Positions 1 to 6,298 of a stretch of 9,275 nt of DNA are shown piece after piece. Both the position numbers and the translations under genes were made by a program. Source of the DNA: Bacteroidota bacterium. Its GTDB lineage: Bacteria; Bacteroidota; Bacteroidia; Chitinophagales; Chitinophagaceae. The stretch covers positions 1 through 9,275 of the forward strand of contig JAKAJX010000045.1 of NCBI GenBank assembly GCA_021824855.1, in the 5' to 3' direction. The notes beneath the pieces were generated by a model. The model had not been told where the DNA came from. It made no database searches and saw nothing but the letters and a program-made list of their open reading frames with translations. Every line of letters begins with the position of its first letter. The stretch's first letter is position 1.

Positions 1-43
1 TAACATGCTTATGTAATAAGGATTTTGAAGAAAATAAAATACG

Positions 44-1597
44 ATGCCCAACAAAAATATTGATATCGTTTTTCAGTTAATTAAATCGCTCGAAAAAGGC
101 GAAAAGCGCAATTTTAAATTATATGTGCAGCGAAATTCTAGTAGTGAAGATTTAAAAATTGTTCAGCTTTTTGATGCTTTAGATAAAATGGAAGAATATG
201 ATGAAGCGGTGTTATTAAAGAAAAACAGCAATATTAAAAAGCAACAACTTAGTAATAGTAAAGCTCATTTGTACAAACAAATTTTATCGAGTTTGCGGTT
301 GATTGAAGATGGCGGTAATATTGATATTCGTTTGCACGAGCAATTAGATTTTGCCCGAATACTTTATAACAAAGGCTTGTATTTGCAAAGTTTAAAAGTG
401 CTCGATAAGTTAAAAGAAATTGCTAAAAACAATAACCAAATTACCTATCAATTGCAGGCAATTATTTTTGAAAAAAAAATAGAAGCATTGCATATTACAC
501 GGAGTATGGCAAACCGTGCTGAGGAATTAAGTAAAGAATCGGATGAAATAAATTTGCGACTTTCTTTAATTAGTAAACTATCCAATCTTGCATTAGAATT
601 ATATGGATGGTATATAAGAAATGGTCATGCACGCGATGAGAAAGATGTAGAAGCGGTGAAAACATTTTTCGATACCAACTTGCCAATCTATAATTCTAAG
701 CAATTAGGCTTTTATGAGAAATTGTATCTCTATCAATCTTATTGTTGGTATGGGTTTATTCTGCAAGATTTGTTAATGTATTATCGTTACACCAAAAAAT
801 GGGTAGATCTTTTCGATGAATCGCCCGTAATGAAACTCAATGAAATTGGGCAATACATAAGAGGTATGCATAATTTGCTAAGTGCGCAATTTAACTTAAG
901 CAATTATGAAAAATTTGACGAGTATTTAAATTTATTTGAAACATTTTCTATATCACACGATGGAAGAATTAATGCTAATACACGTATTCAAACCTTTGTT
1001 TATTTGCATATTGCTAAAATAAATAAACATTTTTTAGAAGGAACTTTTACCGAAGGATTGCAGTTAGTTCCTTCTATAGAAGAAAAATTAGAAGAATATC
1101 AATTACACCTCGATCGTCATCGTATTTTGGTGTTTTATTATAAAATAGCTTGTTTGTATTTTGGTAGCGGAAATAATGAAAAAGCAATTGATTACCTTAA
1201 TAAAATAATTAACTGGAAAGTTGATTTAAGAACAGATTTACAATGTTATGCAAGGTTGTTACATTTAATTGCCCATTACGAATTGGGCAATTATCAGCTT
1301 CTGGAATACTTAATTAAATCGGTGTATCGTTTCATGGCAAAAATGAAAAACATTAGTTCGGTAGAAGAAGAAATTTTTAAATTTATTCGTAAATCATTTT
1401 CTCTTTCACCACAAAAACTAATTCCCGCATTTATTAATTTGAAAGACAAATTAGAACAATTAGAAGGCAATCCGCTGGAAAGTCGTTCATTTATGTACCT
1501 CGATATTATTGCATGGTTAGAAAGTAAAATTAAAGGTGTGCCTGTACAAGATGTTCGTCGGCAACGGTTCCTACAAGGCAGAAAAATTAAGCGATAG
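44..1597 (+). CDS. Uncharacterised helical TPR-like protein, 517 aa
   Basis: I do not recognise a named family. The protein is almost wholly alpha-helical in character, has no signal peptide or membrane segment, and is probably cytoplasmic. Two stretches look like tetratricopeptide helix pairs: residues about 101-128 (LDFARILYNKGLYLQSLKVL) and about 363-390 (YYKIACLYFGSGNNEKAIDYL). Both show the spaced small and aromatic residues of a TPR. Residues 1-90 form a charged helical head, and the last 12 residues are strongly basic. A scaffold or protein-binding role is the natural guess from TPR-like repeats, but no substrate or partner can be read from the sequence. The ATG at 44 is preceded by a purine-rich AAGAAAAT and no clear Shine-Dalgarno, as is usual in Bacteroidota. 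No stop-bounded partner gene is visible in the 43 bases upstream. Confidence is high that this is a gene and low on function. Confidence 0.9.
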   Translation: MPNKNIDIVFQLIKSLEKGEKRNFKLYVQRNSSSEDLKIVQLFDALDKMEEYDEAVLLKKNSNIKKQQLSNSKAHLYKQILSSLRLIEDGGNIDIRLHEQLDFARILYNKGLYLQSLKVLDKLKEIAKNNNQITYQLQAIIFEKKIEALHITRSMANRAEELSKESDEINLRLSLISKLSNLALELYGWYIRNGHARDEKDVEAVKTFFDTNLPIYNSKQLGFYEKLYLYQSYCWYGFILQDLLMYYRYTKKWVDLFDESPVMKLNEIGQYIRGMHNLLSAQFNLSNYEKFDEYLNLFETFSISHDGRINANTRIQTFVYLHIAKINKHFLEGTFTEGLQLVPSIEEKLEEYQLHLDRHRILVFYYKIACLYFGSGNNEKAIDYLNKIINWKVDLRTDLQCYARLLHLIAHYELGNYQLLEYLIKSVYRFMAKMKNISSVEEEIFKFIRKSFSLSPQKLIPAFINLKDKLEQLEGNPLESRSFMYLDIIAWLESKIKGVPVQDVRRQRFLQGRKIKR

Positions 1598-1662
1598 GTA
1601 TTGCTGAAGTGTAGGGAATAGAATTCCATCCACCCCGACTAAAGGTTGTCTTTGTGTTTGGG

Positions 1663-1679
1663 TTTGCATGCCTTGCAAA
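1663..1679. repeat. Perfect hairpin TTTGCA-N5-TGCAAA
   Basis: A 6-bp perfect inverted repeat (1663-1668 with 1674-1679) with a 5-nt loop lies 27 bases beyond the stop of the Bro-N gene. It has no U-tract on either side, so it is a poor intrinsic terminator. It may be an end structure of the island, or chance. Confidence 0.4.
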
Positions 1680-1705
1680 TGTAAATGTGCTTTCTTTGGC
1701 GTGGG

Positions 1706-2542
1706 CTATTTTTTCTTGCCTTTATTAAGTTGTTTGTTCTTTTTTGATTCAGGCAAATAATTTTCCGATGACACTATCTTCTTTCCAGTCTTAATTTCAA
1801 GGTCACGTCTTGCTTTACCAGCAACTGAACCACCTTGCTTAGCTACAATTTTATTTTCAATAAAACCTTTTGGATTTCTTGTCTTTACAATTGCAGTTGT
1901 AGAAGCTTCTCCTAACATTGAAAAAATCAATTCAAGGTCGTTCATGTGGTCTCGTAGATTTTGATTTTTAAGCCCTTTTACTTTCTTGTATTCAAAAGGT
2001 GTCAAACCAAAAGTAGCTTTTGAAATTTCTCCTGTAAGTATTGCATATTCTTTTTGCTCTTTTACACCTCTTGTTTTCCATTCATCTGTTAGTTCTTCCC
2101 GAATAGCAATACTACGCATCCGTTTTTCAATCCAGTCGTCAGGATAGCCTTTAAGTTTGTAGAGTTCTCTTGTACGTTGTGTTGCCAATTCAGGGTTTTC
2201 AATTTCATCTAACCTGTCAGAACCTACTTGTGCTAACCATAATTTAAAAGGTTCTGCTTTAGGTGATGGAATTGATTGAATGATTCTTAAAAGTCCTTTT
2301 GCGTTGGCACAATTAAGTTTTTGTTTGCCACCAGCAGTGTCAACCAAAAGGGGGGTGACAAGTTGTCCCCACCCTTGAGAAAGGAGTTCATCCCTTTTAC
2401 GCATTTTTTTAATATAGTCAGTAGCGTTTGGAGTATCGGTTAATACCTGCACAACGTCAGCTACTACAAAATACCATTTTTGATCTGAATCATTCCAGAC
2501 TGTACGTATTTGTTTGCTTTCAAATAATTTAATATTGCTCAT
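1706..2542 (-). CDS. Bro-N domain protein (phage antirepressor-like), 278 aa
   Basis: This is a Bro-N family protein (baculovirus repeated ORF, N-terminal domain), the fold found in phage antirepressors and expected to bind DNA. The Bro-N domain spans residues 1 to about 107. It opens with an element around IRTVWNDSDQKWYFVVADVV and closes with the very conserved IPSPKAEPFKLWLAQV at 91-106. Residues 108-215 form the helical region typical of the bacterial version, with TRELYKLKGYPDDWIEKRM at 123-142 and LTDEWKTRGV at 151-160. A GGSVAGKAR element at 237-245 and a lysine-rich tail follow. The length of about 280 aa is normal for the solitary Bro-N genes of Bacteroidota. It is the last gene of the - strand island, beginning 14 nt after the upstream small ORF ends. 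Such genes occur as isolated accessory genes, and their cellular role is not established; antirepressor activity is only the family label. The higher G+C than its neighbours supports acquisition by transfer. Confidence 0.9.
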   Translation of the reverse strand: MSNIKLFESKQIRTVWNDSDQKWYFVVADVVQVLTDTPNATDYIKKMRKRDELLSQGWGQLVTPLLVDTAGGKQKLNCANAKGLLRIIQSIPSPKAEPFKLWLAQVGSDRLDEIENPELATQRTRELYKLKGYPDDWIEKRMRSIAIREELTDEWKTRGVKEQKEYAILTGEISKATFGLTPFEYKKVKGLKNQNLRDHMNDLELIFSMLGEASTTAIVKTRNPKGFIENKIVAKQGGSVAGKARRDLEIKTGKKIVSSENYLPESKKNKQLNKGKKK

Positions 2543-2556
2543 ACAATGCTTTATGC

Positions 2557-2784
2557 TTATTGCTTAATCAAATAACTGCCTGTCAAGTTCCTTATAAATT
2601 CGTTCAATTTCTTCTTTGAAAAGAGGTTCAGATATTCACTTAACCAGTCATCTTTCCACCATTTATAATAAGGAGTATTTATAATTTTCCAGCCTGCCCT
2701 TTGAAGAATTTCCATTCTTTCCAAATGTTCTTCTGTGTAGTTCTGTTTTAATTCACCAATATTAAAATGATTAGCTGCTATCAT
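2557..2784 (-). CDS. Small protein resembling C-terminal end of a REase-like domain, 75 aa
   Basis: This is a short ORF with no certain family. The segment EEHLERMEILQRAGWKI followed by two tryptophans and DDW (residues about 18-48) resembles the last helix and strand of Vsr/DUF559-like PD-(D/E)XK nuclease domains. In those, an R..vL..lGW.i..vws.dW signature follows the catalytic core. The catalytic D and E-x-K segments that should precede it are absent, so it is either a decayed remnant or an unrelated small protein. I prefer the ATG at 2784. A TTG two codons upstream (2790) keeps the frame open but is a less likely start. The start overlaps by 14 nt the distal end of the preceding small ORF in its shifted frame, and the stop lies 14 nt before the Bro-N start, so the three look like one transcription unit. 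Confidence 0.5.
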   Translation of the reverse strand: MIAANHFNIGELKQNYTEEHLERMEILQRAGWKIINTPYYKWWKDDWLSEYLNLFSKKKLNEFIRNLTGSYLIKQ

Positions 2785-2924
2785 CTTCAATATTCTTGTT
2801 TACCGCTTCTTCAAATTTGGCAATAGTCAAAAGAGTGTTACGGTTTAACTTGTAGTTTAAAAATAGCCCCCCCACATACTGCAATAAGCGTAAGGCAAGA
2901 GATAATAAGTGTTGCTATAGTCAT
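2771..2924 (-). pseudogene. Small single-helix membrane protein, interrupted at a G7 run
   Basis: From the ATG at 2924 a frame encodes MTIATLIISCLTLIAVCGG, a plausible transmembrane helix. It then meets a run of seven G (C7 at 2867-2873 on the + strand) and stops at 2838 after 28 codons. With one G fewer, the frame would continue through LFLNYKLNRNTLL and an acidic tail ending EDDSS to a stop at 2771. That would give a coherent 50-residue protein: membrane helix, basic juxtamembrane stretch, polar tail. The extended version would overlap the next gene's ATG by 14 nt, which is typical of coupled genes and favours it as the ancestral form. The shift may be a sequencing error, a real disabling mutation, or slippage. 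The 28-residue version could still be expressed. Function is unknown. Confidence 0.4.
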
Positions 2925-2998
2925 GTTTGGTCTTTTAGTAAAAATACATTAATCATTCAATATTTGTTTGTTGTGCTCTCCGTTGAAGGTATGAACTG

Positions 2999-3022
2999 TC
3001 GCCATAGCATGCCATACAGCGA
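2999..3022. repeat. Imperfect palindrome with GCCATA direct repeats
   Basis: A TCGC...GCGA inverted pair (2999-3002 with 3019-3022) encloses a GCATGC core (3007-3012). Two copies of GCCATA lie at 3001-3006 and 3011-3016. It sits in the 220-nt non-coding gap between the small - strand ORF and the 603-aa gene, close to the presumed upstream end of the island. It does not match the attC consensus. It could be an end structure of the element or a protein-binding site. Confidence 0.35.
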
Positions 3023-3144
3023 TAATGTTTACGTTATAAGAAATTTATTGTTGTCTGCCATTGTATTTACAATAAACAAAAATCGGTTAATAATATTTTA
3101 AGTTTATCTTGCAACTGTTTTATTTACTTATTTAACTTACGAGT

Positions 3145-4956
3145 ATGTCTTATTCATATCATTCTTTTCACATTCCGGTAATGGGTTTAGCTTTTACGGT
3201 AGATACGCCGGTGAAAGTAGCACCTTATGGTATTGCATCGGTTATTTCAATTGTTGAAGATTCTTTATTAGAGAGAATGCGTGAATATTATTATAATCAG
3301 TTGAACGAATTATATATTCCTATTCCTCCTATAGATTTAGACCATCGTGCTAAAAGAATTACAGATTACCTAAACCTTGTAAACAGAATTGTACAAGATA
3401 AATTTACTCAACTAAAAGAAAAAGCATTTGAGACCGGACAAGAAATTGTTAAATACTTCGAAATGTTATCTGAAGATAATAAGTTGAAGCAATTATACAA
3501 TACAATGTTGGAAATAACAGATACTGATTTAAAAGAAAAATTACAACAACAACTTAGGGAAGCAATAAAACCCGGTAGTATTGATGTAAATATTATGACC
3601 AAAATTGACAACAATAAATACGATAAACAAGGAAATATTATAGAAAACGGTTCGGATGCTATTACAGCCATTAGAGGTTATGTTGAGAGTAATTTAACTA
3701 ACTCATCAGTTGTTTTTTCTGCCGGAATGAATCCAAGGTTATATAATTATTTAGAAAATTTTGAACAATTTAGAAAAGAAAGCAACGGAAGTTTTGAGAA
3801 AAGAATTATTATAAAAGTAAGCGATTTTCGCTCTGCCTTTATTCAAGGAAAATATCTTGCTAAAAAAGGGTTATGGGTTTCTGAATTTCGGGTTGAATCA
3901 GGGTTAAATTGTGGAGGGCATGCATTTGCTACTGATGGATTTTTATTAGGTCCCATTTTAGAGGAGTTTAAAAACAAAAAGAATGAAATGTGTAATGAAT
4001 TATATGCATTATATACTAAAGCATTACACGAAAAAAATATACCACTTCCTACTTCAATTCCTACTACAAGAATTACTGTTCAAGGAGGAATTGGCACTGC
4101 CGAAGAAGATACGTATTTGCGTACTTATTATCAGGTAGATGGTACCGGTTGGGGTAGCCCCTTTTTATTGGTACCGGAAGCAACAACAGTTGACGATATT
4201 ACTTTAGAAAGATTATGTGCTGCCGGAGAAGATGATATAATTTTAAGTAAAAATTCGCCATTGGGAGTTAGGTTTAATTACCTAAAAGGCAATTCTGGAG
4301 AAGATGAGAAAAATGAAAGAATTTTATTTGGTAATGCAGGTAGTCCTTGTCCTGAAAAGTTGTTAGAAAGTAATACTGAATTTACAGAAAAACCAATTTG
4401 TACTGCATCAACCAAATACCAAAAATTAAAAATTGAACAAATAGAGAACTCGAACTTAAGTAGCGAGGAAATGCAAAGGCAAAAGAACTTGGTGTTAACC
4501 AAGGAGTGCTTGTGTTTAGGATTAAGTAATGCTGCAACAAGTTGTAATATTACTAAGCCAATATTAAAATCGGCAAAGGGAGTAACTATTTGTCCCGGAC
4601 CAAATATTGCCTATTTTTCACAAGTAGTTTCTTTAAAAACAATGGTAAATCATATTTATGGAAAAACCAATATTCTAAAAAAAGGATATAGGCCAAATAT
4701 GTTTCAAAAAGAAATAGAATTGTATGTTGCCTATTTTAAAGAACAAGTAGAAGAAAATGCAATAATAGCCGATGCTAAAAGAACAAAATATTTACAAGCA
4801 TTTTATAATACCATGTTATCGGGCATTAACTATTATAAAGAATTAATTAAAAACAATTTGTTTATAAAAGATAGCACATTTAAAGATAATTTGCACAAAT
4901 TTGAAAACGAATTACATACCATTGCAAAGCAATTTCTTGTAGCTGAATTATGCTAA
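3145..4956 (+). CDS. Putative NMO/FabK-like flavin TIM-barrel protein, 603 aa
   Basis: No exact family is recalled, but several motifs fall in the order seen in nitronate monooxygenase/FabK/PfaD-type FMN barrels. The N-terminus (residues 8-35, FHIPVMGLAFTVDTPVK) resembles the first barrel strand. FSAGMNP at 191-197 and IIIKVSD at 221-227 would be internal strands. RVESGLNCGGHAF at 249-261 resembles the FabK/NMO E-x-GGH active-site loop, with H259 as the candidate catalytic residue. QGGIGTAEED (from 313) and VDGTGWGSPFLLVPEA (to about 346) resemble the phosphate-binding GGI strand and the G-x-PFL-x-PEA turn. The protein is much longer than ordinary family members (about 320-370 aa). It has a helical insertion at about 60-165 and a C-terminal extension with cysteines 402, 419, 455, 457, 467 and 483, which could bind metal or Fe-S. 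It is cytoplasmic, with no signal peptide or membrane helix. The start is the first ATG and has no Shine-Dalgarno. It is transcribed alone or ahead of the signalling operon. The fold assignment is inferred from motifs only. Confidence 0.88.
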   Translation: MSYSYHSFHIPVMGLAFTVDTPVKVAPYGIASVISIVEDSLLERMREYYYNQLNELYIPIPPIDLDHRAKRITDYLNLVNRIVQDKFTQLKEKAFETGQEIVKYFEMLSEDNKLKQLYNTMLEITDTDLKEKLQQQLREAIKPGSIDVNIMTKIDNNKYDKQGNIIENGSDAITAIRGYVESNLTNSSVVFSAGMNPRLYNYLENFEQFRKESNGSFEKRIIIKVSDFRSAFIQGKYLAKKGLWVSEFRVESGLNCGGHAFATDGFLLGPILEEFKNKKNEMCNELYALYTKALHEKNIPLPTSIPTTRITVQGGIGTAEEDTYLRTYYQVDGTGWGSPFLLVPEATTVDDITLERLCAAGEDDIILSKNSPLGVRFNYLKGNSGEDEKNERILFGNAGSPCPEKLLESNTEFTEKPICTASTKYQKLKIEQIENSNLSSEEMQRQKNLVLTKECLCLGLSNAATSCNITKPILKSAKGVTICPGPNIAYFSQVVSLKTMVNHIYGKTNILKKGYRPNMFQKEIELYVAYFKEQVEENAIIADAKRTKYLQAFYNTMLSGINYYKELIKNNLFIKDSTFKDNLHKFENELHTIAKQFLVAELC

Positions 4957-4984
4957 ACTTAAATTAATAGTATTATTTATTAGT

Positions 4985-5024
4985 AAAGAAAAATTTCATA
5001 AGCGGTAGTTAAAATTTTTTCTTT
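4985..5024 (+). terminator. AT-rich inverted repeat, possible terminator
   Basis: AAAGAAAAATTT (4985-4996) is complementary to AAATTTTTTCTTT (5012-5024) apart from one extra T. The loop is 15 nt and a pyrimidine-rich stretch follows. It lies 29 nt after the stop of the 603-aa gene and would separate that gene's transcript from the histidine kinase operon. The stem contains almost only A-T pairs, so it is weak. Confidence 0.35.
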
Positions 5025-5066
5025 CCTCTTTATCTTTATTTTTAGCAATCAATAGTTACCCAATAT

Positions 5067-6287
5067 ATGTCCTTATCTTCCGAAGATAGTTTTAAAGCAT
5101 TGTTTTTATATGCAACCGAAAGTATTCTTGTAATAGATTATCAAGGAAAAATTGTGCTTGCCAATCCCGCATCCGAAAAACTATTTGGATATGCACATGA
5201 TGAAATAATTAATCAGCCAATAGAACTTCTCATTCCTCAAAAATATACTCAAAAACATATAGAATACAGAAATAATTATAACAAAAATCCACATGCCAGA
5301 TCTATGGGCGTAGGATATGATTTGTATGGGAAAAAGAAAGACAATACGGAGTTTTTTGTAGAAGTAAGTTTAAGTCCTTTTGAAAGCTCAGGTAAAAATT
5401 TTGTTATTGCTTTTATTATTGATATTACAGTACGGAAAATAAACGACGAAATTTTAAAGAAGCAAAAATTAGAATTAGAAAGATTATCGAATGAGTTAGA
5501 GAATCGTGTAAAATCTAGAACCATGATTTTGGAAGAAGCCTTACACGAATTAGAAAAATCTCGAGAAGAATTAAAAGATGCTTTAGAAAAAGAAAAAGAA
5601 TTAAATGAGTTAAAAACTCGTTTTGTATCAATGGCATCGCATGAATTTAGAACACCATTGGCTACTATTTTATCTTCTTTATCTCTTGCAAGAAAATATG
5701 GAGAAAATGGCGATAACGATAATCAGTTAAGGCATATTAATAGAATAAAATCTTCTGTTTCGCACATGACAGATATTTTAAATGATATGCTATCGCTAAG
5801 TAAGTTAGAAGAAGGAAGAATAATGGTTGTTCCCGAAACAATACAACTTTCCGATTTTATTTCTGAAATAGTTCAGGAGTTGCAATCTGTTGCCAAAAAA
5901 AATCAAACAATACAATACTTTCATAATGGCTTGTTAGAAGTTTTTCTTGATATAAAAATATTAAAAAACATTTTACTTAATTTAATTTCAAATGCTATAA
6001 AATTTTCTTTAGATGATAAACCTATTGAAGTGTATTCGAGTGTTAATAAAGACGAAATTGTACTAAAAGTTATTGATCATGGTATTGGAATACCGGAAGA
6101 AGATCAAGAGCATTTGTTTGAGCGTTTTTATCGGGCTGTTAATGCTACAAATATTCAAGGAACAGGGTTGGGTTTAAATATTGTTGCCAAATATGTTGAA
6201 CTTTTAAATGGCACAATTATTTTTGAAAGTAAACTTAATGTAGGTACCACTTTTGTAATAAAATTGCCTAATAAACTAAATAATTAA
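5067..6287 (+). CDS. PAS-domain sensor histidine kinase, soluble, 406 aa
   Basis: A cytoplasmic sensor kinase that should autophosphorylate and pass phosphate to the regulator encoded next. Domains in order are PAS (about 10-125), a coiled coil of heptad-like LEKSREELKDALEKEKEL type (about 126-185), HisKA with phospho-acceptor H192 in MASHEFRTPL, and HATPase_c. The ATPase has N309 in the N box, DHGIGIP at 337-343 (G1), LFERFYR (F box) and GTGLGL at 365-370 (G2). All catalytic motifs are intact. There is no transmembrane segment, so the signal is internal. The PAS domain aligns without gaps with FixL across its ligand helix. H64 falls at the FixL haem ligand (H200 in Bradyrhizobium), while the FixL distal R220 position is Y84. 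Many non-haem PAS domains share a histidine there, so haem binding is only possible. Three consecutive in-frame stops (TAA TAG TAA, 6285-6293) end the gene. The regulator begins 11 nt downstream of the first stop. Confidence 0.95.
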   Translation: MSLSSEDSFKALFLYATESILVIDYQGKIVLANPASEKLFGYAHDEIINQPIELLIPQKYTQKHIEYRNNYNKNPHARSMGVGYDLYGKKKDNTEFFVEVSLSPFESSGKNFVIAFIIDITVRKINDEILKKQKLELERLSNELENRVKSRTMILEEALHELEKSREELKDALEKEKELNELKTRFVSMASHEFRTPLATILSSLSLARKYGENGDNDNQLRHINRIKSSVSHMTDILNDMLSLSKLEEGRIMVVPETIQLSDFISEIVQELQSVAKKNQTIQYFHNGLLEVFLDIKILKNILLNLISNAIKFSLDDKPIEVYSSVNKDEIVLKVIDHGIGIPEEDQEHLFERFYRAVNATNIQGTGLGLNIVAKYVELLNGTIIFESKLNVGTTFVIKLPNKLNN

Positions 6288-6298
6288 TAGTAACCACT

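Larger units (their letters stand above)
1600..3060 (-). mobile_element. Putative cassette-like inserted island (Bro-N unit)
   Basis: A block of - strand genes lies between + strand genes, and its base composition differs from theirs. Hand counts of two 60-base lines inside it (2101-2160 and 2281-2340) give 40% G+C. Lines in the flanking genes (901-960, 3601-3660, 6001-6060) give 22-28%. Its contents are a Bro-N protein, a nuclease-like fragment and a broken small membrane ORF, all typical accessory or phage-linked cargo. Each end carries structured non-coding sequence: a perfect 6-bp hairpin at 1663-1679 and an imperfect palindrome at 2999-3022. No transposase, integrase, terminal inverted repeat or convincing target-site duplication was found, so the boundaries are approximate and mobility is inferred. 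Confidence 0.4.

Noticed and set aside
1294..1629. A 111-codon open frame on the - strand
   Set aside because: It lies almost wholly antisense to the 517-aa gene, has a low-quality composition (serine, arginine and cysteine patches) and no promoter or family resemblance.
2350..2370. GC-rich near-palindrome around GACAAGTTGTC within the Bro-N gene
   Set aside because: It encodes WGQLVTPL, a normal part of this Bro-N subfamily, so coding constraint explains it without an inserted element or operator.
2939..2946. TATTTTTA on the - strand as a promoter for the island genes
   Set aside because: It matches only seven of eight consensus positions in an AT-rich stretch and has no -33 element at the right distance.
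2980..3040. An integron attC recombination site
   Set aside because: The palindrome is suggestive, but the GTTRRRY and RYYYAAC core sites are not both present and no integrase is in the window.
1645..3056. GTTGTCT present at both ends of the island (1645-1651 and 3050-3056) as a target-site duplication
   Set aside because: A shared 7-mer between stretches of about 100 and 200 bases is expected about once by chance, and neither copy sits at a clear boundary.
3408..3671. - strand open frames inside the 603-aa gene (also 4278-4502)
   Set aside because: They are antisense shadows rich in S, F, L and C, as expected from reversed AT-rich coding sequence.
5031..5038. TATCTTTA as the promoter of the histidine kinase operon
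   Set aside because: It lacks the final G of TAnnTTTG and any TTG upstream at suitable spacing, so it is too weak to annotate.
5276..5524. A - strand open frame inside the histidine kinase gene
   Set aside because: It is an antisense shadow of the PAS and coiled-coil coding region, with no independent support.
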